Of a DNA stretch of 64,000 nt, positions 1 through 12,394 are shown piece by piece. The notes below the pieces were generated by a model that saw nothing but the letters and a program-made list of their open reading frames with translations, searched no databases and was not told where the DNA came from. The position numbers and the translations under genes are program-made. Source of the stretch: Corticium candelabrum (Eukaryota > Porifera > Homoscleromorpha > Homosclerophorida > Plakinidae). The stretch is taken from positions 3,350,052-3,414,051 of the forward strand of contig NC_085105.1 in the NCBI RefSeq assembly GCF_963422355.1, in the 5' to 3' direction. Numbering within the stretch: position 1 is the stretch's first letter; the number at the start of each line of letters is the position of its first letter.

Positions 1-203
1 TAACCAAATTTCTGACGAAACTGTTCTTCGGATGTCATAGAGCAAATACCACCAACATAAACCGTTGAATTAAAAGTGGTCGACTGAGAAGCGATTTCTT
101 CCAGAGACAGCTGCCTCGGTACTGCAAAAACAAAGTATTGACACAAACGCTATAATGCAGACTTATCCTACTTAGAAGCATAAACATGCTTGTAAGCATG
201 CAT

Positions 204-273
<70 letters not shown>

Positions 274-604
274 CAAAAAATAAATATGACAACATATAAA
301 GTCATGTAAACCCTTGTTACCATCTCTTACAACAATAACTAATATTGTATTACTCGCCAACACAGACTTTATAAAACCAAAATCCAATTTCCTTATGTAC
401 CACTGATACCTCTTTCTGTTCCCTTCCTAGCACCCCAGTTAACACGAATAGCACGACCACAAAGAAATACCCCTAACAACAAAAAACATTACAGGGTGCT
501 TTGAGAAAACTGTTGTTTGCTCTACCATTCATTTGTTTGATAGCAGTGGTTGCATCCTGTAAAAAACAAATACGTTGCACTAAATTATATACACAAAATT
601 ACAC

Positions 605-688
<84 letters not shown>

Positions 689-1851
689 GTGAATTACTAT
701 AGTGTACAAGCTGCAGAAATGCTTGGGTGTACCTAGCCAATCACACACACAACATCTAGCTCAACACTCCACTTCCTCTTGACAATTAATTTCTCTACCC
801 ACTGCTTCCCTCCCACTCGCATGTAAATGTCAATCACTACCAAGCTCCAAACTCTTACAGCCACATATCTTTCACTCCATCCAAGGCAGATATCTTTGTC
901 ACCATGTTCGCATTTTTACAACACAGTAGCAATATTGTATGAACAATATATTGTAGTGAGGTCAACGAATACAGAAATGGCAGCAAAATACACAAGCAAG
1001 GCAATCAACACTAGACTGGCAACTCCTACTTTCAACACTGGCATATAATCAAATTTCTAATATCCCGTTATCTGATAACCATTTCCTAACAACCAGTTAC
1101 ATCATCATTACCTTCCCAGAATGCAACAACAACTTCTAATGTTCACATGATATCACATAGTATGCCAACATATTTCGAAATTTCACACTACCATCATACT
1201 TCCCATGAAGTCTCACCTGAAAGGGCAAAGGTTAACATGTGATGCCCTCTGCACCAAGACCTCACTGCCTGTCCCAAATAATTGCTAGATATACGACCCT
1301 ATTGCCTACCAGCACACAAGACAGAGTGCAGTGGATAAACTTGCTAATGATCAAGTCAGTCATGAATGAGTGACATTGCCATTCACTCCAGTTTGCCACA
1401 GTGGCATGATCTTGTCAACAAGAAAGTAGTAACAGTTGAAACAAGGATCAGTGTCGTCAGACTGGAAACTAAAAACGTGTACAGGAAAACCTGAATGATG
1501 CTCATTACATTAATGGATTCATGTATTGTCCCTTTACACTTCAAGACAGTAAAAGCATTTCCTTCTACAAGAGCATCTTTTCTTCATTTAATACTCCACT
1601 TGCCCTTTAGATATAATGATTGGGTCAACCTTTACAGATATTATTACACCTATCGTTCAGAGAGTTCGTATGTAATTAGGGATACAGAACATTATTCCTT
1701 CTATTCATTCATAAGTGTGCCAACTTGTTTGCAAACTCTGACATTTTTCTAGAAATTTCAATACAGTGGTATAAGATGCAGCCATGGTGTGCTTGCACAC
1801 AGACACAGACACAGACACAGACACAGACACAGACACAGACACACAGACACA

Positions 1852-1915
<64 letters not shown>

Positions 1916-4512
1916 ATGCAATATGATATCTGGTTATCCCCTAATAAGTATGTTATCCCAGAAGTCTATTATCCCTTTGGTGCTAACACCAACAGGAAGC
2001 ATTGTAGTGTGTGACTCGTATTTAGCAAAAACGATTACCAGTAAAACATCTCACTTGATACAGTAGCTCCCTCCCTAAATATAGGAGATCTAATATGCTC
2101 ATGGTTACACTTAGCAGGGAAGAGAGCAACCTGAATATGTACTTATCGTCCTAAATTTAGAATGTCCTTGTGCCTAATATCCTGGCAGTAGATAAGGTGC
2201 CCTCATTTAGCATATACTGACAGCAATAACTCACCATCTTATCAACAAAAGAGACAAAACCATAACTCTTGCTTCTGCCTGTGAGTTGATCTCGTACAAC
2301 TCTAGCATCTCTACGAAATAGACAAACATACATACATAAGATGATAGAACAACAGGTAAGCTGTAAAATGATTTCCTGCCCTACAAAACATAAATAAATA
2401 AATAAATAAATAAATAAAGTATATAAATTAAGTTAAGCAATCATAACATATAAGCACATTCACAGTCTCTCCTACTATGAACAACAAGCTAGACTTGCTT
2501 CTATTTTCAGTCGTGCCTACAAAACAGATCTGTTGCTTCTTACTTATTGTTTTTTTTCTATGGGTTTGTACCTAACTAGACCAGTTTCTATAAACTAGGA
2601 GCTTCTCCGATTGATGGCCAGCATATCAAGCTCTTCAGCTGCTGATATTCTCCCTCACATTCACTAATTGATATTCTACTTACTAGTGCAATAGTACACA
2701 GAAACATGTACCTTGAAGCCTTCAGGGTTTTACTGTGTTTGTACCCCTTGAAATAAATGTAATGAACCTATACTGTACATAATAATCTTTCAGTAACAAA
2801 CAAACAAACACATAAATGAATATTTGACTATACCAAGAAAAAAGGGTTGGATTCTAACTCTTGTAGTAACTGCTAAACACTCCTCTAGTAAAACTGTTAA
2901 TTAATTAAAACTTGACATTTAATTAAAAACAACAGCTGGTTCAGATAAGATACAATAACAACCACAGTTCCACCCCACCAATTAGTATTGATTCCAAAAC
3001 AAAAGCAATGAAGGGGAGGCACAGCAGCCCATCCAGTCTAACTGCATGGCCTCTCTCTTGCACCAAACCACACTAATTGGACAATACCCTGACCGACTAG
3101 CTCTATTTAGAGAAGACGATAATTAGCTAACTTACGCCACAACTCCATAGGGTTGAAAAGCTGCCTTCAAAGTGTCCGAATCGACGTCGCTACTCAAATC
3201 TCCGATGAACACCTGATGGTGGTCTGAAACAGAAAGATGGGCGTGTACATCAAGATACAGTCTCCTGCCGTTATTCTACTACAGTACTGTAAAGGTTTCG
3301 CACAGTAGGATGTAAGGCATGCAAGCCTAGCGCTTCCCCGTATAGAGAGTCTCGATCGCTTACTGAAACGCTTCCTGCTCGTTTCACACACTGAATCTGA
3401 AGACACACCCTCCTTGTGTCCGTTACTTCTACTCGTACTACAACGACTTTCACTCGACTCGCTGTCGTCGACCTTCACAATGTCTGGAGAAAGCCGAGAG
3501 ACACTGAGGTTTCTCTCGATGTTTTCAGCGAGTTCGCAGACAGAAGTACTGTGATCCTTATCCGAGGAAGTGGAATTTGTGTCTGACATACTCTGACAGT
3601 GAAAAGCGAAAGAAACGACAAGTGGAGAGTGCGTGGAAGAAAAAACCGCGACTAACCGCAAACTTGAAACGAGCACAAATGACTACCTACTCACCGGCGC
3701 TGTCTTTTCTGGTAGCCGTGTTGCTAGCTCTCCAGTTGACCTTGATTTTCTGGACACAAGAAACAAAAGCTGGAATGCAGACGTTACAAAGGACGTGGGG
3801 ACAGCGGAGTCGCCAAAGCGAACACGTGGGCTGGACTGGCGTTGCTAGAAAGCGTCCGACAGACGCGCCACAAACAGCCAGGTGATGAGCAGCCGACGAA
3901 TTGCAGCATTTCAATCCTTTGTTTCATTTACTTCCGGAGCGACCGCGCCCACGCCTCCTTACCTTGTCAAAAATGGTCCGACCGTTCATCGCCGCAATAG
4001 CTCGAGAAGCAGTCGCGTGATTGTGAAACTCAACAAAGCAATACGGAGCTTCATCGGGATGCTATGGAAGACAGATGAGCAACAATACGGACAGAAATCA
4101 AAATGACTGACAAGTCAGCACACAATCACTCAGTCCTACCTCGCGACTGGGAATTAGTTTACAGCTTTTGACTAGTCCAATTGACGAGAATATATCGGAT
4201 ATGAAATTTTCTGTTGCCCGGGGATCTAGATTTCCAACGTACCTGTAAAATGCATTTGATTTTCATAACCCAACGAAAACGGCGCAGACAGCACGCCCTT
4301 ACAGCACACGTAAATCGTCCTCCATGTCCGTCTAAGCTAAAATCTGGAAAATAGTAAAATAAGGCTGGGATAAAACGATAAACTAACAAGCTACACCAAA
4401 ATAGGCCCAACAAAGTCGATGGGCATGCGCACACTTGTTGCGTTTTTACTAACTCAAAGAGTCGGCATGGCAAAGCAACAGGTAGCTACACATTGCAAAA
4501 CGAGCGAGACAT
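1..4512 (-). CDS. TIA1: TIA1/TIAR-like RNA-binding protein, three RRMs, 3' end off window
   Basis: Nuclear/cytoplasmic RNA-binding protein; the TIA1 family controls alternative splicing and stress-granule translational silencing. Nine exons (minus strand): 4490-4512, 4140-4242, 3963-4061, 3695-3749, 3136-3223, 2235-2310, 526-556, 410-472, 1-121 (continues left). All phases agree. Start MSRSFCN is split so that exon 1 holds only 23 nt. RRM1 (aa ~8-85) has RNP2 VYVGNLD and RNP1 YCFVEF and ends [12 protein letters not shown]2 (aa ~95-175) has VFIGDL and SKSYGFVSF and ends [15 protein letters not shown]3 begins at aa ~199 ([17 protein letters not shown]) and is cut by the window edge. The order and the short linkers match TIA1/TIAR and not Hu or PABP proteins. 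One exon is only 31 nt. The Q-rich C-terminus expected of TIA1 lies outside. The family is secure; TIA1 versus TIAL1 cannot be decided and may not apply outside vertebrates. Confidence 0.93.
205..271. repeat. (CA)n microsatellite
   Basis: About 33 CA units in a TIA1-like intron. Confidence 0.97.
611..686. repeat. (CA)n microsatellite
   Basis: About 38 units, only ~55 bp upstream (in transcription) of the 31-nt exon 7 of the TIA1-like gene. Confidence 0.97.
1798..1913. repeat. Compound (CAGACA)n(CA)n repeat
   Basis: Hexamer block 1798-1852 followed by ~30 CA units; TIA1-like intron. Confidence 0.97.
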
Positions 4513-4572
4513 CAGCTGGTCCAGGCACTGTTACTGTACTTATGCATATTTACGCTAACCGTTGTCTAGTTT
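4513..4572. promoter_or_regulatory. Very short divergent intergenic spacer
   Basis: Only 60 bp separate the predicted start codons of the minus-strand TIA1-like gene and the plus-strand ANK-ROC-COR-Death gene, so one bidirectional promoter probably serves both. No TATA box is obvious. A CTAAC-like branch motif followed by a tag just before the plus-strand ATG could instead be a splice acceptor, which would put the true 5' end of that gene elsewhere. Confidence 0.5.
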
Positions 4573-7500
4573 ATGCAAGCCGTGCAACGAGATGACGCAG
4601 TACAAGTGGAAACGTTGCTACGCGAGGACAGAACGCTTGCAGTGGCAACAGACGAGGTAAGAAGCGAGCACGTGTTGCAGTTTCGGCTGTTTCTTGTCTA
4701 AAAGAATGATTTTTCGTAAGTTTCGATTTTATCTCTAATAGTTTGGAGAAACTGCTCTGCACAAGGCATCCAAACTCGGGAATATTTCCGCTGCCGAGAA
4801 GCTGATTAAGGGCGACAAAGCGTGTGTAGACATCGCATCGAGAAAGGTCTGATGATCTCCACGTGCAATTTAGTTACTAGAATAGACGGATTTGTAGCAT
4901 GGAGACAAAGCCGTACAGCAAAGGTGAAAGTCAGGAGAGAATAACTGTCCGTTTTAGTTTGTCTTTGTAGTTGCCAGCGAATTTAATTAGAAAAGAAAAT
5001 GGACAGATACATTATGTGAAACTTGAAACTGAATGTCATGGCAGCATAGTTATAACCTAATTAGTGATACTGCACTGACAAACAAAGGGGCGTTACTAGC
5101 GCGGTTGTTTACCAGAAAGCTAAATTTAGTAAGTGATGTCTAATGTTGAAGGATGATGCATGATGTAAAGTTTGTAACGTTTGCTTGTTATGTTGTTATT
5201 ATGTATACTTCAAGGTTTAATTAATTAAGAGGCTCAAGTCTAGAGAATTGGCCGGGCAAAGCTGTACATTATTATATTATAAATTAATTATTTATTATAT
5301 TATAAATTAATTATTTTATTATGTTATAAATTTAAATTTTGTGAAACTCGTTCTCTAATGTGTCAGTGGCAACTTGAATTGTTACTCATAAAATCTCTGG
5401 TGTCAGACATTGTGTTAATTGGTAAATATATTACTTTTGGCTTTGCTTGACAAATGAAAATGGAATCAGTGCTAGATATATCAAGGAGTTGGAGCTACAT
5501 GGAAAATGTAAGCTAGAGAAAGCATACTATTATTTTACTGTTAGCAAAATACCTTGTTTTGCATTCAAATGTGTTACATCAATATTGGTGGTAAGTACTG
5601 TAAATCCAGAAATTTTCATGCTCAAATTTTAGTACATGTACTTCTGCCCATGAAGTAAAATTTTAGTTTGTACATATGTCATTTTATACGAGACATTGGT
5701 ACTGTACTGTAGCCGAATTGAAGTGCATCTATCTAAATTTTAGTATTCATGTTATTTTAGTACACCATGTAGCTGTACAAAAATAACTAAAATTTCATGA
5801 GCACAAAAATTTCTGGATTTACAGTATTTTGTCGAGCAGATTAGCTCGTTTAGTAGAAATTGCATATATAGACTTACCAGGCAGTAACCTGCACAAGTAA
5901 GGAGTATATGCATACAGAAAATAGGTACGTACAAATCTGGCTGACTGAGTGAGTCATTAATATTGGTCGACTAAGCAACTGATCAAGCCTTTGCCCTCTG
6001 CAAGTAAACACATGCCTTCTTATCAGGAATGCACAATATTTGATATTTACAAAGTGAGGAATGTTACTTTAGGATTCGCGGGTTAGTAGAAAGTTCACTT
6101 TTAGGAGACTTGTGTGACGTTTAGAGAGATTGCTACTTATGCGACACAAATTTATATTTGGGCTTTGTGGGTAGTTGCATCTATTTGTATAATGTTAATT
6201 AATGTACTAATGGAAGGTCCATTTACTATGCAGTGATGTATAAACAGTGTGAAGAGATGTGGCTTGTTAGTTGTTTAGATAATTCTGTTCAATGGGATTT
6301 CTTTATTGGTCACTGCCTGTTCTATTTTAGGAAGGATATACTGCTGTTCACTTTGCTGTTGCTCACGGTCACCCAGAGATGTTACTGTTGTTGTTACACA
6401 ACAATGCTAATAGAGATCCTGTTGCAAATGAATCACATGTAAGTGAATACTCGGAAGACTTAAGTTAAAACAGCTGTCAGATGTGTGAGGTTTGTGTTTC
6501 TTTATTATGATCAGCATCGGTGCACTCCATTGCACATCGCTTCGAAGGGAAATCAAGTGGCGTGTGTCAAGGCTTTAGTAGATGTCAACTGTCGGATTAA
6601 CAGCAAGAACAAGGTTTGTACTTTGATAGTTAAATGGTGTGGTGTCTAGTCGCATTTCTTACTTCTTTAACATTTCAAGAGCGATTGCATGGTTATGCTT
6701 GAGGTTAATTAAGTATGACAAAGTCATGTGGACACTTGTCAGATGTACAAAGGAAATATAGAAACAATTAATGGTAGCATAATTGATTGCATATTGTGGT
6801 TACTAAAGCAACATTTCAGCAGTGGTGGACTTAGAGAGTGGCGCAACATGAGCGCACCTACCCATTTTGGGACCAGAAGTACAGTGCACCCAGATGTCTT
6901 CCGAGGTACTTGAGCATGCACAGAAGCAGATTGTATAGACCATTGTATAGACCATTGTATAGACCATTGTATAGACCATTGTATAGACCATTGTATAAAA
7001 TTAAACTAGTGATGTGCCTACATTAAGTGGCGCTTGGCAATGTGACTGTATTTCAATGTTTTGTTAATTCTGTTATCAGCAATTAGAAATTACAAGTTAA
7101 ATCTTAATTAACAGATTTGCCTGATTTTTTATTTTGTGACATCACATTGCCAGCACCCTAAAGTGCACCTACCCCGTTCAAAAACTTTTGATTTGCCACT
7201 GCAGGCACATGAAAAATTAGCATTTGAGTGAAGTAGAAAGTTAATAATGTTGAATTGTTTGTATGGTATGGATTCTAGGTATGGATTCTAGGTATGCTTG
7301 CTCTACATTTAAAATCTTTTTAATAGTCTGCAATATTAGACTAATATTCTGTACAACATATATATTCACTTGTTATTTTTGTTTGATTAGCAAGGGAAGG
7401 TGCCTCTGCATTTTGCGGCTGCTGGCGGTAATGCTGAAGTTGTGAGGTGCCTCTTAAACGCAGGATGTGAAACAGATTTGATTGACATGGTACGAATATG

Positions 7501-8474
7501 ACTGCACGTTACTTGAGTTCGTAACTATATGACTCTGTTAAGTACAGCATGGCTGCACTGCTCTTCACTTTGCATCCGAAGGTGGACACACGTCTATAGT
7601 CGAGTTGCTTACTCGATCACCATTCCTTAGCAATCCTACCATTTGTAATAAGGTAATTATATTAATTGCAACTGAATGTGCATGATTTTTGTACATGAAG
7701 CATCTTAATTAAAGTTTGCAATTGAACAATTAGTATACTACCACATTTTATGTATTACTAATTTATGTATTATTAATTAATGATATTTGTGATGCTAGTA
7801 ACTTATTTTTACTTATTTTATAATTTTCTATTTCGCACAGAATAACCAAACAGCAGAGCAACTGGCTCAGCATGGCAGACACAAGAGAGTAGCCAGCTTT
7901 CTTAGAGAGTACAAGAAGGTAGTTAACCTACATACATATGCCATAGTTTTTCGATCTTTGTGTCCAATAATGAACAATGTGTTGGCAGAAATATGAGGAG
8001 TGGGTTCGTCATCTGAAGACTAATGTACCAATATCGAAGATCAAATTGTATGTTTGTGGGGAGACTGGAGTAGGCAAGAGTTCTCTACTGGAAACTCTAC
8101 AGCAGAGACTGCTGAGGATGCGTAGCCAGTCTCTGAATGGTAACACTGATCAACAGAGTACTTCGGTTGGCATTCGAATTAAGAATGTGTCCATTGGCTC
8201 AAATGGTTGGTTCAGTGCTTGGGATGTGGGGGGTACGATGGCTGGTAATGTGGGGATAGAATACTTGCTATCTTCTGTCAATGCTGTGTATCTGTTGGTT
8301 CTGAGTCTTCAAAGCAACATAGAGGAGTTGAAGCAACAAATTAGACGCTGGCTGTCTTTAATTAGCACATGTGGCCTTGCTGATGGTTTAACTAAAGGTT
8401 AGATTTTGCACAGTTGGTCTTGTTGTTGTTGGCTCTCATAGTATTGAACACATACACGCGTGCACGCGCGTGCG

Positions 8475-8517
<43 letters not shown>

Positions 8518-11500
8518 GACATACACACATTAATGCATGCATGCACATGCACACATTGGAAACAGATGTGTTAGTGAAGTTGCTTATGAAGTATACACCG
8601 TTATACAGTAATACGTGTATGCACTGTATACAGGAATTCCATAAGACTTGGGGATTATGTTTTAGCCACTAGAGTTGATTCAAGTAGTTTGAAATTTACA
8701 CATGTAAACATGCAGGTAACTAGTATTGGTAGATAGTGTGGACATGACACTCAACATTAAAAGATGTAATACTACACAAGCCACTTTACCAATGCAGTTC
8801 TTGGTGACTTGCTTATAATACCGTATTTTTTTGATTAAATGCCACGGCATTTATTTTTAGCTTGGGCTCCAGTTGTGGTGTTTATTCGAGGACGACGTTT
8901 ATTTGTTAAAGGTTCTCTGTCGGTGCTCTATGAGTGTCACACTGTAGGTTTGACGCCTTTTCTAGAGAACCACACTTACACCATACTGGTACAGTGTACC
9001 CATTTCACACTTTGAGATGTCACGTGGTGAAACAGTATCTGAGTAGTCTAACGAAACGTTTTCCTCGTGTATGCCTCCGATGAAGTCGTACGATTTTTCC
9101 TTCAAAATACGAACAATAGATGAAATACAGTGTGTATTTGAGGGTGGCATTTAATCAAAGAAATATGGTACTGTAAATCAAAAAATTTTTGTAAGCTATT
9201 TAATTTTGTAAATTCATAAAAATTACAAAAAATTACTAACTTAAGTTGCTACTAATATTTGTAGCTCAAATTCCATGACATTTTGTAGCCCAAATATCCA
9301 CACGGATGCACATAACACTCTGAATGAATGATCGTCTGTATTGTTTGGGTTGGGCAGAAACGGCTTTCTCGGCTCAGGGTAGTGTTCTGTTAGAAATTGG
9401 CTTTACAAGCCAAGCAATCAGAGACCTACCTACCTGGATGTTGATTGAGCCTTATTAATTCCACTCACGTGTTTAAGGCGCATGAGGGAAGTTTATGAAC
9501 ATGAATTTCTTACAAAATAGAGTTTGCAGCAATTTACAAATTTTTTATTTACAAAAATTTATTAATTTACAGTAGATAGTGTAGATGTGCAAGGTGTGTA
9601 GCATTGACTGGTGTTGCTACAGGTGCACAGCCATCAGTTGTTTACAAGCCAACGGTGCTGCTTGTTTTGAGTCACGCCGACATGGTTGGAGATGCCATTC
9701 AACAGCGAGGCATCGTGGCAGTTTACGACGCGGCGTCTCTATTTGTCGAGAAACTGGATATCTTGGGCGACATCAAGGTATTTTGTGTCAACAGCACATC
9801 TTCAGACTTCCAAATGGGTCAGCTGAAAGAAACTATTTGCCAAAAGCATCGACTAATTACTAGGGTAAGGTTAATTAACTATAGACCTTATAATATATAA
9901 ATGGTGTTACATATTAATGTAGGGTATGGTAAAGAGTGTTTGACATGTTGTATTTAAATACATGTTAACAGTTTGATGCTATGATTTGGTTTTGCACTGT
10001 AGCGTCATCCGCATGTTCCACTTTTTTGCGAAGTTTTGGCTGATTCTGTTAACAAATCGATGACTGAAAGGGCACTGGCTCCTATCGCTCTTCTTACTGA
10101 TTTTCGTTCTTCATTTGTCACAAAAATCAACCCTTTGGCAACAAGAAATGACTTAGATCAAGCAGTTTTGGTTCTTTCGATGGCAGGGCGTGTATGTGTA
10201 GTCGTACTACTTTGTGATGTGTGTTGTCCTGATATGTGTCACTGACTCTAGGTGGTTCATACAAGATGGGCAGTTGGTCCTAATCGATGGATTGTTCTTG
10301 ATCCAGACTGGCTTTGTAACAGGCTGTTCAAGGCTGTGCATCTTTCTGGCGTTGGTCGGTTCTTAAAGTTGGCTGCTGATAAGCAGGGATTTGTGTCAAT
10401 GGAAAATTTGAAAGGTTTTTTCTAGAAAATTTTGTTTTAAATTATGTGCAAATGAAGAAGTCATTACTAAGCATAATTTGGTGTAGGCAGGATTATCTAT
10501 TAAGGTTTTCAGTTAATATCAATAACAAATGAGGATTATCTGTTTGCCCAAATGATTTATAACAGCTTTTATTAATTGATGTCAACGTAATTATACTATA
10601 ATATCTCTCTATTATTTAGTTCTTGCTCGAGTATCGTTCCAAGTCCTTTCAGTCGTACACGTATGATAGACTTTGACTTAACACTTCAGTTGACAAACAA
10701 AATGATTATTGCTTGCCTGGAAACCTGCCTAGCTATACACCCGTGCCTTTGTCGTCCAATGTAATGTTATCAAACGCTTAGTATGACCATGCTGTATAAA
10801 TTTTGTCATGTAAACAGTGTTGTAAATCAATGGTGTACGTAGGTTTTTTTCTCTCTACACTAGCAATACCCCAGGCTAAGGCCCTTTCTTTGATGCCTTC
10901 AGGAAATTTTTGATTTGGGACATCAAACTCGTAAAGATGGAAAAAGATCGATTTATACTTGACAAATTAACTGCAGCAGTTCTACACTCCTTGAGTTTCT
11001 CTTTAGGCGTTTTTATTGTCACATTTGTATACATGTATGAAGGAGGTCTGAGGCAAGAAATTCATGGTAAACAAATCAGATAGCTTTACATAGTGGCTGG
11101 TGTGATTGATTTGTTTGTCGAAAGGAATCCTCGTCGTATGACCATAAAGTTTTCACAGCTCATGGCTAATTAAATAGTCTATCAGATAGTGAGACATTTA
11201 AGTGTTGATGTTTTCCTCTGCATTGTTACACTGTTTTATAAACATTACAAGTTAATTGAATAACGTTATTAGTTTATATTATTAAACAATTGATGACATC
11301 ATAAAAATTGACGCACAAGCTTCCTTCAGCAATACCCCTGTGAGTGACCCTGCGTATACGACTGGTAGATAGCTGTATGTGGCACTTATTGAGTTTCTTG
11401 TAATTTTTTTCTTTCGTTAGAGGAATTCCCTGAAGTCAACAGAGATCAAGTTGCTAAGATGTTGGAAGATTTTGGTGTTGCATATCAGCAGAAGTGTAGC

Positions 11501-12394
11501 CACTGTTGTTCAACACGACTCGAAATTCCATCTCTTATGAAGAAAACCTACAGAACCGGCATAGAATTATGGAAACAGCAAGATGAATACCCGATCTACA
11601 GTGGTCGACGGATTCGGTGCAATAGCGAAAGTGCAGGCAATGTTTTTCCGTTTGGTTTGTTTTCGAAGTTTCAAGTGGTCACTCGTACGACATATGGAGG
11701 GGACATCCCACTGTGGCACGGAGGCCTGATCATTCCCTATCCATCAAAGTCTCTTGTTCAAGTGCTTGTTGAAGCTCACGATGATTGCATCGACATATCT
11801 GTTCGTGGTTCGGCCGTATCGTCTCAGAAATGCTTTGAGCATTTGAATACCGTGTGGCGTCTACTACATAATACTATACAGCAAACATGCCCAGTTGTCC
11901 GACTTCAAGTTGACATACTAAGTGTCCATGACCTTCAGGCTCATTTGGAAACTGCTGCAAGCTATTCATTGACCGATGTCATAAACGCAGAAAGACAAGA
12001 TCTAAAGTTGTTTCATCCGGATGGGTTTCAAGAGAGTCCGGTTGATCTCCTATATTGCAGTTCTCCCACGATTTGTCACTCTATGAAAGAGCCAACAATG
12101 CCAGCTTGGTATTTACCTATAGAAGTAATACAAAAAGTAGAGGAGGTCTTTGGTCGTCCAGCAGTTAGGGATTGTGACGCAAAAGCTGACTGGATTAGGC
12201 TGGCCGAACAACTAGGAATGACAAAAATGATTGGTATACTTGCACTTACTCCTAAAAAGGCGTTTCACATTCTCTTGGAACAATGGACGACAAATCCACA
12301 TTGTTCTGTTATGATGTTGATTCAAGCACTGAATGCAATTGAACGAGGCGATGTTGCTGCTGTGATTACAAGACACTTGCCTACTTTTCAGTGA
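4573..12394 (+). CDS. Ankyrin-ROC-COR-Death protein (DAPK1-like, no kinase domain)
   Basis: Twelve exons, 884 aa: 4573-4656, 4742-4846, 6331-6438, 6515-6613, 7391-7489, 7548-7652, 7841-7918, 7989-8397, 9623-9864, 10003-10191, 10252-10414, 11421-12394. Exons 2-6 each encode one ankyrin repeat in phase 0 (for example TPLHIASKGNQVACVKALV); exon 7 is a degenerate repeat. The ROC GTPase has P-loop GETGVGKSS (aa ~250-257), G3-like WDVGG and a G4-like SHAD. A COR region follows (with VVLDPDWL-type sequence), and the C-terminal ~80 aa look like a Death domain (DWIRLAEQLGM...LLEQWTT...LIQALNAIERGD). The order equals DAPK1 minus the N-terminal kinase and calmodulin segment. A likely role is a GTP-regulated death or stress scaffold. 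An in-frame TAG lies just before the ATG, supporting this start unless it is an acceptor. MITEs sit in introns 2 and 8. Confidence 0.9.
5596..5826. mobile_element. MITE, TACTGTAAAT family
   Basis: 231 bp bounded by tactgtaaatccagaaattt and its reverse complement. TIRs are ~28 bp with two mismatches, TA at both ends. Lies in intron 2 of the ANK-ROC-COR-Death gene. Confidence 0.8.
6931..6996. repeat. 12-bp tandem repeat
   Basis: About 5.5 perfect copies of gtatagaccatt in intron 4 of the ANK-ROC-COR-Death gene. Confidence 0.95.
8479..8516. repeat. (CA)n microsatellite
   Basis: 19 units, preceded by an alternating purine-pyrimidine stretch (gcacgcgcgtgcgcgtac) able to form Z-DNA. Confidence 0.95.
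8819..9170. mobile_element. MITE with ~27-bp TIRs (taccgtattt... type)
   Basis: 352 bp. Left end taccgtatttttttgattaa, right end the near-complement ttaatcaaagaaatatggta; both continue to atgccac/gtggcat. In intron 8 of the ANK-ROC-COR-Death gene, sharing its right TA with the next element. Confidence 0.8.
9169..9574. mobile_element. MITE, TACTGTAAAT family, second copy
   Basis: 406 bp from tactgtaaatcaaaaaattt to its approximate complement ending tttacagta. Same terminus as the 231-bp element at 5596 but a different interior. Ends ~50 bp before exon 9 of the host gene. Confidence 0.7.

Noticed and set aside
5447..5632. Coding exon in ANK-ROC-COR-Death intron 2
   Set aside because: No ankyrin similarity, no matching splice phases, and it overlaps the MITE at 5596.
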